A DNA stretch of 5,257 nt. Origin: Thioalkalivibrio sp. Its GTDB lineage: Bacteria > Pseudomonadota > Gammaproteobacteria > Ectothiorhodospirales > Ectothiorhodospiraceae. This document shows, in pieces, positions 1 to 5,186 of the stretch (within the stretch, counting starts at the first letter, position 1; each line of letters begins with the position of its first letter). The notes beneath the pieces are model-generated. The model was not told the DNA's origin. It saw only the letters and a program-made list of their open reading frames with translations, and ran no database searches. The DNA lies in NCBI GenBank assembly GCA_007120155.1, contig SKOF01000205.1:1-5257 (forward strand), in the 5' to 3' direction. The position numbers were made by a program, and so were the translations under genes.

Positions 1-9
1 AAAGCGGAA

Positions 10-69
10 CGCAAGGGGCGCAAAGGAAGTTCAGGTCATAAGAACCCGTCCTCCTTCGCGCCCTTCGCG
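10..69. repeat. Imperfect inverted repeat downstream of dnaK
   Basis: Arms at about 10-29 and 50-69 can pair over 20 positions. I count 16 Watson-Crick pairs, one G-T wobble and three mismatches around a 20-base loop. The arms are built from the same short unit: GCAAAGG at 20-26 and its complement CCTTCGC at 53-59 and 62-68. The element starts about 60 bases past the dnaK stop codon, so an RNA reading out of dnaK could fold it, and so could an RNA arriving from the left. There is no clear T-run, so a classical intrinsic terminator is not supported. An intergenic palindromic repeat of the REP/BIME kind is the best description, but family membership cannot be decided without a genome-wide comparison. 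Confidence 0.6.
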
Positions 70-89
70 CAGACCTTCGCGACCTTTGC
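53..89 (-). repeat. Short GCGAAGG/GCAAAGG direct repeats
   Basis: Read on the minus strand, four near-identical 7-mers follow one another: GCAAAGG at 83-89 and GCGAAGG at 74-80, 62-68 and 53-59. Their start-to-start spacings are 9, 12 and 9 bases. The opposite orientation occurs at 20-26, with a degenerate copy near 11-17, and this creates the inverted repeat at 10-69. Similar CGCAAAGG/CGCGAAGG strings are, from memory, common between genes in GC-rich proteobacteria. Function unknown. Confidence 0.6.
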
Positions 90-104
90 GGTTGGCTTTT
101 CAAT

Positions 105-123
105 TCCGGCCGCAAGGGCCGAA
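105..123 (-). terminator. Small hairpin just after dnaK, weak terminator candidate
   Basis: On the minus strand a stem CGGCC/GGCCG (107-111 with 117-121) closes a 5-base loop and can be extended by one wobble and one A-U pair. It begins 4 bases after the dnaK stop codon. The sequence that follows is A-rich (TTGAAAAG) rather than a U-tract, so intrinsic termination here is doubtful. It may instead protect the 3' end or simply be incidental. If dnaJ lies to the left of the window, readthrough would be expected. Confidence 0.25.
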
Positions 124-127
124 GACC

Positions 128-2059
128 TTACTTCTTCTTGTCGTCCACTTCCTCGAACTCGGCGTCCACCACGTCGTCCTGCTGGGCGCCGCCCTGCTCG
201 CCGGCGGCCTCGGCGGTACCCGCCTCGCCGCCCTCGGCGGACTGCTTGGCGTAGACCCGCTCGGCCAGCTTGCCGGAGACCTCAGCCAGCTTCTGGGTTC
301 TGGCCTCGATCTCGTCCTTGTCATCTCCCTTCAGGGCCTCGCGCACCTCGGTCAGGGCGGATTCGATGGCCTGCTTCTCCTCGGCCTCCACCTGGTCGCC
401 CAGTTCGCTGAGGGACTTCTCGGTGGCGTGCACCAGGTTGTCCGCCTGGTTGCGGGCGGCCACCAGTTCGTGGAAGCGCTTGTCCTCGTCGGCGTGGGCC
501 TCGTCGTCACGCACCATGCGCTCCACTTCCTCCTCGGACAGGCCGGAAGACGCCTTGATGACGATGGACTGCTGCTTGCCCGTGGCCTTGTCCTTGGCCG
601 ACACGTTCAGGATGCCGTTGGCGTCGATGTCGAACATGACCTCGATCTGCGGCACGCCGCGCGGGGCCGGCGGGATGTCCGTCAGGTCGAAACGGCCCAG
701 GGACTTGTTGGCGCTGGCCATCTCGCGCTCACCCTGGAGCACATGCACCGTTACGGCAGTCTGATTGTCGTCGGCGGTGGAGAACACCTGGGTCGCCTTG
801 GTGGGGATGGTGGTGTTCTTCTCGATGAGCTTGGTCATCACGCCGCCCAGTGTCTCGATACCCAGCGACAGGGGGGTGACGTCCAGCAGCAGCACGTCCT
901 TGACCTCGCCGCCCAGCACGCCCGCCTGGATCGCCGCGCCGATGGCCACGACCTCGTCGGGATTCACGTCCTTGCGGGGCTCCTTCCCGAAGAAGTCCTT
1001 CACTGCCTCCTGCACCTTGGGCATCCGGGTCTGGCCGCCCACCAGGATCACGTCGTCCACGTCGGACACGGACAGGCCGGCGTCCTTAAGGGCCACCTTG
1101 CAGGGCTCGATGGTGCGCTTGATCAACTGCTCCACCAGGGATTCCAGCTTGGCCCGGGTCACCTTGATGTTCAGGTGCTTCGGACCGGACTGGTCGGCGG
1201 TGATGTAGGGCAGGTTCACCTCGGTCTGCTGGCTGGAGGACAGCTCGATCTTGGCCTTCTCGGCCGCCTCCTTCAGGCGCTGCATGGCCAGCGGGTCGCC
1301 CCTGAGGTCGATGCCCTGTTCCTTCTTGAACTCGTCGGCCAGGTAGTCGATCAGCCGGCTGTCGAAGTCCTCGCCGCCCAGGAAGGTGTCCCCGTTGGTG
1401 GCCAGCACCTCGAACTGGTGCTCGCCGTCCACATCCGCAATCTCGATGATGGAGACATCAAACGTGCCGCCGCCCAGATCGTAGACGGCCACCTTGCGGT
1501 CGCCGCGCTTCTTGTCCAGGCCGTAGGCCAGGGCCGCCGCGGTGGGTTCGTTGATGATGCGCTTGACCTCCAGGCCCGCGATCTTGCCGGCGTCCTTGGT
1601 GGCCTGGCGCTGGGAATCGTTGAAGTAGGCGGGCACCGTGATGACGGCCTCGGTGACCGGCTCGCCCAGGTAGTCCTCGGCGGTCTTCTTCATCTTCTGC
1701 AGAACACGGGCCGAGATCTCCGGCGGCGCCATCTTCTTGTCGTGCACGCGCACCCAGGCGTCGCCGTTGTCAGCCTTGAAAATCTCGTAGGGCACCAGCT
1801 TGATGTCCTTCTGCACCTCCGGCTCCTCGAACCGGCGACCGATCAGGCGCTTGACGGCGAACAGGGTATTCCTGGGGTTGGTGACGGCCTGACGCTTGGC
1901 GGACTGGCCGACCAGCACCTCGCCGTCCTCCGAGAACGCCACGATGGACGGGGTGGTGCGGGTGCCTTCGGCGTTTTCGATGACCTTGGCCTTGTCGCCT
2001 TCCATCACCGCCACGCAGGAGTTGGTGGTGCCCAGGTCGATACCGATGATCTTGCCCAT
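128..2059 (-). CDS. dnaK: Molecular chaperone DnaK (Hsp70)
   Basis: Cytoplasmic ATP-dependent chaperone that binds exposed hydrophobic peptides and cycles with the J-protein DnaJ and the exchange factor GrpE. The 643-residue product is full length (E. coli DnaK has 638). It opens with the phosphate-binding motif IGIDLGTTNS (residues 5-14, Asp8). Lys70 lies in AVKRLIGRRF, and DLGGGTFD carries the Thr199 equivalent. The nucleotide-binding domain ends near residue 385 and is followed by the DVLLLDVTPLSLG linker. The substrate-binding domain, the helical lid, a Gly/Ala/Gln-rich disordered stretch and the conserved EEVDDKKK tail complete the protein. The start is set by this conserved N-terminus and by GGAG 7 bases upstream (2067-2070). 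The gene is last of the three visible genes, 119 bases after grpE, and has its own sigma-32-like promoter in that gap. No key residue is missing. Confidence 0.99.
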   Translation of the reverse strand: MGKIIGIDLGTTNSCVAVMEGDKAKVIENAEGTRTTPSIVAFSEDGEVLVGQSAKRQAVTNPRNTLFAVKRLIGRRFEEPEVQKDIKLVPYEIFKADNGDAWVRVHDKKMAPPEISARVLQKMKKTAEDYLGEPVTEAVITVPAYFNDSQRQATKDAGKIAGLEVKRIINEPTAAALAYGLDKKRGDRKVAVYDLGGGTFDVSIIEIADVDGEHQFEVLATNGDTFLGGEDFDSRLIDYLADEFKKEQGIDLRGDPLAMQRLKEAAEKAKIELSSSQQTEVNLPYITADQSGPKHLNIKVTRAKLESLVEQLIKRTIEPCKVALKDAGLSVSDVDDVILVGGQTRMPKVQEAVKDFFGKEPRKDVNPDEVVAIGAAIQAGVLGGEVKDVLLLDVTPLSLGIETLGGVMTKLIEKNTTIPTKATQVFSTADDNQTAVTVHVLQGEREMASANKSLGRFDLTDIPPAPRGVPQIEVMFDIDANGILNVSAKDKATGKQQSIVIKASSGLSEEEVERMVRDDEAHADEDKRFHELVAARNQADNLVHATEKSLSELGDQVEAEEKQAIESALTEVREALKGDDKDEIEARTQKLAEVSGKLAERVYAKQSAEGGEAGTAEAAGEQGGAQQDDVVDAEFEEVDDKKK

Positions 2060-2114
2060 GGTGTGTCTCCAAAAATGTCTGAATTCTGTGCGAAATGTTC
2101 CGGTTAACGGCTAG

Positions 2115-2141
2115 ATTTGGGGCATCTCCGGAGATTTCAAG
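2115..2141 (-). promoter_or_regulatory. Sigma-32-like heat-shock promoter of dnaK
   Basis: On the minus strand CTTGAAA (2135-2141) is followed, after 12 bases, by CCCCAAAT (2115-2122). The E. coli RpoH consensus is roughly CTTGAAA, an 11-16 base spacer, then CCCCATNT. The -35 is exact and the -10 differs at one position. The groE promoter of E. coli, as I recall it, also has a 12-base spacer. Predicted transcription would start near 2108, leaving a leader of about 50 bases before dnaK. The 10 bases 2125-2134 within the spacer form a perfect palindrome (TCTCCGGAGA). No CIRCE is present here, so this promoter would escape HrcA. Confidence 0.75.
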
Positions 2142-2155
2142 GGTTTCCCGGGATT

Positions 2156-2177
2156 CGCGCCGCCGGTCCGGCGCGCG
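2156..2177 (-). other. GC-rich hairpin immediately after grpE stop
   Basis: Two bases past the grpE stop codon, the minus-strand RNA can form a nine-pair stem with one bulged base: CGCGC plus GCCG pair with CGGC plus GCGCG around a 3-base loop. There is no U-tract, so a plain intrinsic terminator is unlikely. Its position, between grpE and the separate dnaK promoter, would suit an RNA-processing or 3'-end stabilising hairpin. That role is inferred. Confidence 0.45.
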
Positions 2178-2178
2178 C

Positions 2179-2739
2179 CTACTCGCCCGAAGGCGCCTTG
2201 CTGACGATCACCATGGCCGGGCGCAGGAGCCGGTCGTTGAGCAGATACCCCTTCTGCATCACGGTCAGGACCGTGTTGGGCTCCAGCTCGGCATTCTCCT
2301 GCATCGACATGGCCTGGTGGCGATCCGGGTCGAACCGCTCGCCCTGGGGCTCCACGGGCTCGATGCCGAACTTCTCCATGACCTGGGCCAGCATCTTGAG
2401 CGTCAGCTCCGTGCCCTCTCGGATCTTTGCCACATCGGTCTCACCCCGAGCCGCGTCCAGACCCATCTCCAGGCTGTCACGCACCGCCAGCAGTTCTCCG
2501 GCGAACTTCTCCAGGGCATACTTGCGGGCGCTTTCCAGGTCCCGGGCCGTGCGCTTGCGCAGGTTCTCCATCTCGGCCTGCACCCGCAGCAGCTTGTCCC
2601 AGTTCTCCTCGGCCTTCGCCCGGGCCTCCTCCAGCTGAGCAAGCATGGCAGCCGGATCCGACTCCGGCCCCGCTCCCTCGGCCAGGCTCTCCTCCGGGGC
2701 TTCACCGGCGGGCTTTGGCTGCTGTTCCTCGTTGGACAT
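2179..2739 (-). CDS. grpE: Nucleotide exchange factor GrpE
   Basis: Cytoplasmic co-chaperone that forms a dimer and speeds ADP release from DnaK. The protein has 186 residues, within the usual range (E. coli 197). The first 30 or so residues are acidic, Pro/Gly/Ala-rich and probably disordered. A long charged helix follows (from about AMLAQLEEARAKAEE through NLRKRTARDLESARKYALEKF), which fits the paired-helix stalk of the family. The C-terminal beta domain carries the signature FDPDRHQAM at 136-144 and ends with a PAMVIVSKA strand. A longer reading from an ATG at 2788-2790 is possible, but its extra 17 residues run across a hairpin and the Shine-Dalgarno site and do not resemble GrpE, so the start at 2739 was chosen. 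It lies between hrcA (144-base gap) and dnaK. Confidence 0.97.
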   Translation of the reverse strand: MSNEEQQPKPAGEAPEESLAEGAGPESDPAAMLAQLEEARAKAEENWDKLLRVQAEMENLRKRTARDLESARKYALEKFAGELLAVRDSLEMGLDAARGETDVAKIREGTELTLKMLAQVMEKFGIEPVEPQGERFDPDRHQAMSMQENAELEPNTVLTVMQKGYLLNDRLLRPAMVIVSKAPSGE

Positions 2740-2745
2740 AGGTCG

Positions 2746-2750
2746 TCTCC
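2746..2750 (-). promoter_or_regulatory. Ribosome binding site that fixes the grpE start
   Basis: The minus strand reads GGAGA, with the GGAG core ending 7 bases before the ATG at 2737-2739. The dnaK start has the same GGAG and the same 7-base spacing. This supports the shorter GrpE reading over the in-frame ATG 51 bases upstream. Confidence 0.8.
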
Positions 2751-2760
2751 ACTCGTGATT

Positions 2761-2791
2761 CAACAAAAGGCCGGCGATGCCCGGCGGCATC
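2761..2791 (-). terminator. Possible attenuator hairpin between hrcA and grpE
   Basis: Two mutually exclusive stems can form in the minus-strand RNA. One is GATGCC/GGCATC (2786-2791 with 2776-2781, 4-base loop). The other is GCCGG/CCGGC (2781-2785 with 2770-2774, 6-base loop), followed at once by CTTTTGTTG. The second resembles a weak intrinsic terminator or attenuator that could lower grpE-dnaK readthrough from the hrcA promoter. The stem is only 5 pairs and the U-tract is short, so partial termination at most is expected. The rest of the 144-base gap (2740-2883) shows no convincing promoter. Confidence 0.3.
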
Positions 2792-2883
2792 CGTTCAGGG
2801 CCGCACCAGGGCGCGCCGATGCGGGCAAGTCACTGCCGTCCCGGGGCCGGCCGCTCCGGGAGTCACTGGTGTCAATGTGGGAT

Positions 2884-3936
2884 TCAGTCCCTGGAATTCA
2901 AGGCCGCGCCCAGCAGGCGGGCGGTAATATCCACGACCGGGATGACGCGATTGTAGGGCATGCGGGTGGGGCCGATCACCCCCAGGACTCCCACCACATG
3001 GCCACCCACCTCGTAGGGGGCGGTGACCACGCTGCAGTCATCCAGGATGCGATGACCCGACTCCTGGCCGATAAAGATCTGCACGCCCTGGGCATGGATG
3101 CACTGATCCAGCAGCCCCAGGATCTCGCGCTTCTCGTTGAAGGCCTCGAACAACTGGCGGAGTTTCTCCACGCTGGTGAGCTCCGCGTAATCCAGCAGGT
3201 GAAACTGCCCGGCCAGCACCACGTCGTCCACGCCCTGCCCGGCGGCAACCGCCTGTTCACCCAACTCGATGGCCGCCAGCATCAGCGAATTCATGTGTTC
3301 GCGCACGGCCTTCATCTCGCGCAGCAGCTGCTGGCGCACGGTGGCCAGGTCACGGCCCACCACCCGGTCGTTGAGGTAGTTGGCCATCTGCTGCAGTTCG
3401 CCGGCGGAATAGTCCCGATCCAGTTCGAGGATACGGTTCTGCACCTCGTTCTTGTTCATCACCAGGATCACCAGCACCCGCTGCTCGGAGAGCTTCATGA
3501 ACTCGATCTGACGCAATGCGGCACGTTCGGGGCGCGGCACCCGCACCATGCCAGCCATCTGGGTCACGGCCGAGAGCAGCCCCGAGGCGGATTCCACCAG
3601 CACCTTGGTCTCCAGATCCGGACTCAGGCGCTCGCGCAATAGTTCCACCTCCCGGCTGTCCAGGGGCTTGATCTCCAGCAGACTGTCCACGAACAGGCGG
3701 TAGCCGGCAGGCGTGGGCACCCGGCCCGCCGAGGTGTGCGGCGAACTGACCAGCCCCATGTCCTCCAGGTCCGCCATCACGTTGCGGATGGAGGCGGCGC
3801 TCAGGTCCAGCCCCGCGGTGCGCGAGAGCGTGCGCGAACCCACCGGCTGACCATCGCGGATATAGCTCTCCACCAGGGTGCGCAGCAGCTGCCGGGCGCG
3901 ATCGCTGAGGTCGGTGATGGACGGCGTCTCGGTCAT
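2884..3936 (-). CDS. hrcA: Heat-inducible transcription repressor HrcA
   Basis: Cytoplasmic DNA-binding repressor of class I heat-shock genes. It binds CIRCE operators, and in studied species its active folding depends on GroEL. The product is 350 residues, normal for the family. The N-terminal winged helix-turn-helix is clear: GSRTL (33-37), SAASIRNVMADLEDMGL (46-62) and the wing HTSAGRVPT (67-75). The centre and C-terminus match the GAF-like and dimerisation regions, including DYSAGELQQMANYLN and GPTRMPYNRVIPVVDITARLLG near the end. The ATG at 3934-3936 is the first possible start, because an in-frame TAA lies 8 codons upstream with no start codon between. The Shine-Dalgarno is weak (AGAG, 5 bases away), which may keep repressor levels low. 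It is first in the operon, behind a CIRCE element, so it should repress itself. Confidence 0.97.
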   Translation of the reverse strand: MTETPSITDLSDRARQLLRTLVESYIRDGQPVGSRTLSRTAGLDLSAASIRNVMADLEDMGLVSSPHTSAGRVPTPAGYRLFVDSLLEIKPLDSREVELLRERLSPDLETKVLVESASGLLSAVTQMAGMVRVPRPERAALRQIEFMKLSEQRVLVILVMNKNEVQNRILELDRDYSAGELQQMANYLNDRVVGRDLATVRQQLLREMKAVREHMNSLMLAAIELGEQAVAAGQGVDDVVLAGQFHLLDYAELTSVEKLRQLFEAFNEKREILGLLDQCIHAQGVQIFIGQESGHRILDDCSVVTAPYEVGGHVVGVLGVIGPTRMPYNRVIPVVDITARLLGAALNSRD

Positions 3937-3965
3937 GGAGGCTCTGGCTTCAGGGGCTTACGGTT

Positions 3966-3992
3966 CTGGCACTCTCTTTACGAGAGTGCCAA
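3966..3992 (-). promoter_or_regulatory. CIRCE operator for HrcA
   Basis: Inverted repeat with 9-base arms and a 9-base spacer. Read on the minus strand it is TTGGCACTC, nine bases, GAGTGCCAG. The consensus is TTAGCACTC-N9-GAGTGCTAA, so one base differs in the first arm and two in the second, while the GCACTC/GAGTGC core is intact. It lies 29 bases before the hrcA start codon and overlaps the predicted transcription start of the promoter at 3996-4023. That is the classical position for blocking RNA polymerase and for forming a 5' leader hairpin. Confidence 0.95.
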
Positions 3993-3995
3993 TCC

Positions 3996-4023
3996 ATAGT
4001 ATAGCCGCGGGGGCAGGAGTCAA
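3996..4023 (-). promoter_or_regulatory. Sigma-70-type promoter of hrcA-grpE-dnaK
   Basis: On the minus strand TTGACT (4018-4023; 5 of 6 to the -35 consensus) is followed after 16 bases by TACTAT (3996-4001; 4 of 6). An overlapping TATACT (3998-4003; 5 of 6) would leave only a 14-base spacer. Transcription would begin near 3988-3990, inside the CIRCE operator. The surrounding DNA is very GC-rich, so this AT-containing segment stands out. No sigma-32 -10 (CCCCATNT) is present, which fits a vegetative promoter repressed by HrcA. Confidence 0.7.
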
Positions 4024-4039
4024 GTGCGCCTGCGCCTGC

Positions 4040-4074
4040 GGGGTGAGGGGTGAGGCGGAAGGCGGAAGGCGGAA
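4040..4074 (+). repeat. Heptamer array: two GGGGTGA then three GGCGGAA
   Basis: Five consecutive 7-base units are in strict register: GGGGTGA at 4040-4046 and 4047-4053, then GGCGGAA at 4054-4060, 4061-4067 and 4068-4074, with a partial unit beginning GGCG after them. The period stays at seven although the unit sequence changes midway. It lies between the hrcA promoter and nadK, on the outer side of the -35 of hrcA. Confidence 0.9.
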
Positions 4075-4130
4075 GGCGTGGGGTGTGCGTGCGGGACGCG
4101 GCTGCTCAACTGAGCCTCACCCCTCACCCC
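4040..4130. repeat. Perfect 17-bp inverted repeat in the hrcA-nadK gap
   Basis: GGGGTGAGGGGTGAGGC at 4040-4056 is exactly complementary to 4114-4130, enclosing a 57-base loop. The arms are heptamer repeats in opposite orientation. An RNA reading through on either strand could form a long stem. There is no T-run beside it. It may insulate the two divergent genes or may be a small inserted repeat element; neither is shown. Confidence 0.85.
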
Positions 4131-4144
4131 TCACCCCTCACGCC
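4117..4144 (+). repeat. Heptamer array: three TCACCCC plus TCACGCC
   Basis: TCACCCC occurs at 4117-4123, 4124-4130 and 4131-4137, followed by a variant TCACGCC at 4138-4144. This is the reverse complement of the GGGGTGA unit at 4040-4053. The array ends 52 bases before nadK, so it could fall within or just above the nadK promoter. Such short perfect arrays are prone to copy-number change by slippage. Confidence 0.9.
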
Positions 4145-4182
4145 GCACACTCGCAACATATACATCGGCCCCGGCTTTTGCG

Positions 4183-4188
4183 GATAAT
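4183..4188 (+). promoter_or_regulatory. Weak -10 candidate for nadK
   Basis: GATAAT matches the -10 consensus at 5 of 6 positions and lies 8 bases before the nadK ATG. Used as a promoter it would start transcription at about 4195-4197, giving an almost leaderless message. No good -35 is found 16-18 bases upstream. TATACA at 4159-4164 is another possible -10, also without a -35. Both calls are tentative. Confidence 0.2.
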
Positions 4189-4196
4189 GCCGGATC

Positions 4197-5081
4197 ATGG
4201 GCAAACCACACTTCGGGACCGTCGGCATCATCACCAAGCGCAGTGACGAGCGTCTGGTGCATATTCTCGTGTCCCTGATCGATCACCTGCTCGGCCACGG
4301 CTGCCGCGTTCTGCTGGATGACAGCGCCCGCGGGTGGCTGGAGGACGACCATGGCTGCGAGCGGGTGGACCTCGACGCACTCGGTCAACAGGCGGATCTG
4401 GCCATCGTCATCGGCGGTGACGGCACCTTCCTGGCCGCCGGACGGGCGATGGTGGATCATCAGGTGCCCCTGATGGGCATCAACATCGGCCGGCTGGGGT
4501 TCCTGGTGGACGTCTCCCCCCACGAGATGATCAGCCGGCTGGACGAGATCCTGGCCGGCGAGTACGACGAGGACCACCGCAGCCTGTTGGCCACCCGGGT
4601 CGTCACCAACGGCGCCGAACCCGTGGAGCGCCTGTCCCTGAACGACGTGGTGCTGCATATCCATGACGTGGTCCGCATGATCGAGTTCGAAACCCGCATC
4701 GACGGCCGCCATGTGAACACCCAGCGCGCGGACGGACTGGTGGTGGCCAGCCCCACGGGTTCAACCGCCTATGCGCTCTCGGGGGGCGGTCCCATCCTGG
4801 CCCCCAGCCTGGATGCCCTCGTACTGGTGCCCATCTGTCCCCACGGCCTGTCCAATCGGCCCCTGGTGGTGCACGGCGACAGCGAGGTGGAGATCCGCGT
4901 CTGCGAATTCAACCGCCGTCACGCCCATGCCGCCTTCGACGGGCAGAACAGCACCACCCTGGGCCCCGGTGACCGCCTGATCGTGCGGCGCAAGAAGACC
5001 CGCCTGCGGCTCATTCACCCCACCGGCTACGACTACCTGCAGATCCTGAGAGCAAAGCTGGGGTGGGGGGAACAGCCTTGA
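4197..5081 (+). CDS. nadK: NAD kinase
   Basis: Phosphorylates NAD to NADP with ATP (in some species polyphosphate) in the cytoplasm, the only known de novo route to NADP. The 294-residue protein is full length (E. coli 292). Visible motifs are GGDGT (73-77, with the catalytic Asp75), GINIGRLGF (94-102), LNDVVLH (148-154) and DGLVVASPTGSTAYALSGGGP (179-199, given here as one motif). The C-terminus has RLRLIHPTGYDY and LGWGE. Arg177 in TQRADG aligns with E. coli Arg175, a position reported to favour NAD over NADH. ATG 4197 is the first possible start, since an in-frame TAA sits at 4185-4187. No clear Shine-Dalgarno precedes it. The gene is divergent from hrcA. recN often follows nadK in gammaproteobacteria, but here repeat DNA follows. 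Confidence 0.97.
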   Translation: MGKPHFGTVGIITKRSDERLVHILVSLIDHLLGHGCRVLLDDSARGWLEDDHGCERVDLDALGQQADLAIVIGGDGTFLAAGRAMVDHQVPLMGINIGRLGFLVDVSPHEMISRLDEILAGEYDEDHRSLLATRVVTNGAEPVERLSLNDVVLHIHDVVRMIEFETRIDGRHVNTQRADGLVVASPTGSTAYALSGGGPILAPSLDALVLVPICPHGLSNRPLVVHGDSEVEIRVCEFNRRHAHAAFDGQNSTTLGPGDRLIVRRKKTRLRLIHPTGYDYLQILRAKLGWGEQP

Positions 5082-5086
5082 AGGCA

Positions 5087-5114
5087 GTGGCAAGTGGCAA
5101 GTGGCAAGTGGCAA
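5087..5114 (+). repeat. Four tandem GTGGCAA heptamers
   Basis: Exact 7-base units occupy 5087-5093, 5094-5100, 5101-5107 and 5108-5114, starting 5 bases past the nadK stop codon. This is the third heptamer family within about 1.1 kb, and together the arrays flank nadK on both sides. The array has no hairpin or T-run of its own, so it does not look like a terminator. Copy number may vary between strains by slippage. Confidence 0.92.
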
Positions 5115-5148
5115 GGAACACCGGCCGTAGGTCTCTTGTGCAAGCCGG

Positions 5149-5186
5149 ACATGGTTTACACATTAAACCGGGCACATGGTTTACAC
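5149..5186 (+). repeat. Duplicated ACATGGTTTACAC, possible insertion-sequence edge
   Basis: The 13-mer ACATGGTTTACAC occurs at 5149-5161 and again at 5174-5186, a 25-base period. The first copy also forms an inverted repeat, GGTTTA/TAAACC at 5153-5158 and 5164-5169. The flanking DNA holds further small inverted repeats: CCAGCC/GGCTGG (5202-5207 with 5211-5216) and TTTTG/CAAAA (5230-5234 with 5241-5245). Repeated short motifs of this kind are typical of transposase-binding ends, for instance in IS21- and IS481-type elements, and the string is AT-richer than its surroundings. No transposase is visible before the window ends, so the mobile-element reading is an inference. The remaining bases of 5082-5257 hold no convincing gene. 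Confidence 0.45.

Noticed and set aside
86..2107. A 673-codon open frame on the plus strand opposite dnaK.
   Set aside because: It is a shadow of the GC-rich codon pattern of dnaK. Its translation is low-complexity (Leu, Gly, His, Val rich), with no recognisable domain. Long antisense frames opposite hsp70 genes are a known artefact.
2740..2790. Longer GrpE reading from the ATG at 2788-2790.
   Set aside because: The added 17 residues do not resemble GrpE N-termini and overlap a hairpin and the GGAG ribosome binding site, which is correctly spaced for the ATG at 2737-2739.
2847..2875. A perfect TTGACA (minus strand, 2870-2875) after hrcA, as a possible grpE promoter.
   Set aside because: The bases 17 downstream are CCGGCC-like and GC-only, so there is no -10 box. 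It is probably chance.
2095..3642. A 515-codon open frame on the plus strand spanning the antisense of grpE, the gap and most of hrcA.
   Set aside because: It covers two well-supported genes and an intergenic region on the other strand, has the same low-complexity His/Leu/Gln/Gly composition, and shows no family motif.
3996..4024. Sigma-32 promoter in front of hrcA, suggested by CTTGAC at the -35.
   Set aside because: No CCCCATNT-like -10 lies at 11-16 bases. The C-run present is only 4 bases away. The sigma-70 boxes fit better.
4187..4246. Short upstream frame starting at ATG 4187 and overlapping the nadK start out of frame.
   Set aside because: It has about 19 codons, no ribosome binding site and no conservation evidence. 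It is probably incidental.
4131..4712. A 193-codon frame on the minus strand opposite the start of nadK.
   Set aside because: It is antisense to the conserved NadK motifs and starts within them. No domain is visible and the composition is that of a codon shadow.
4040..5114. The tandem repeats as a CRISPR array.
   Set aside because: Units are 7 bases and directly adjacent, with no spacers of the usual 28-40 bases and no cas genes nearby.
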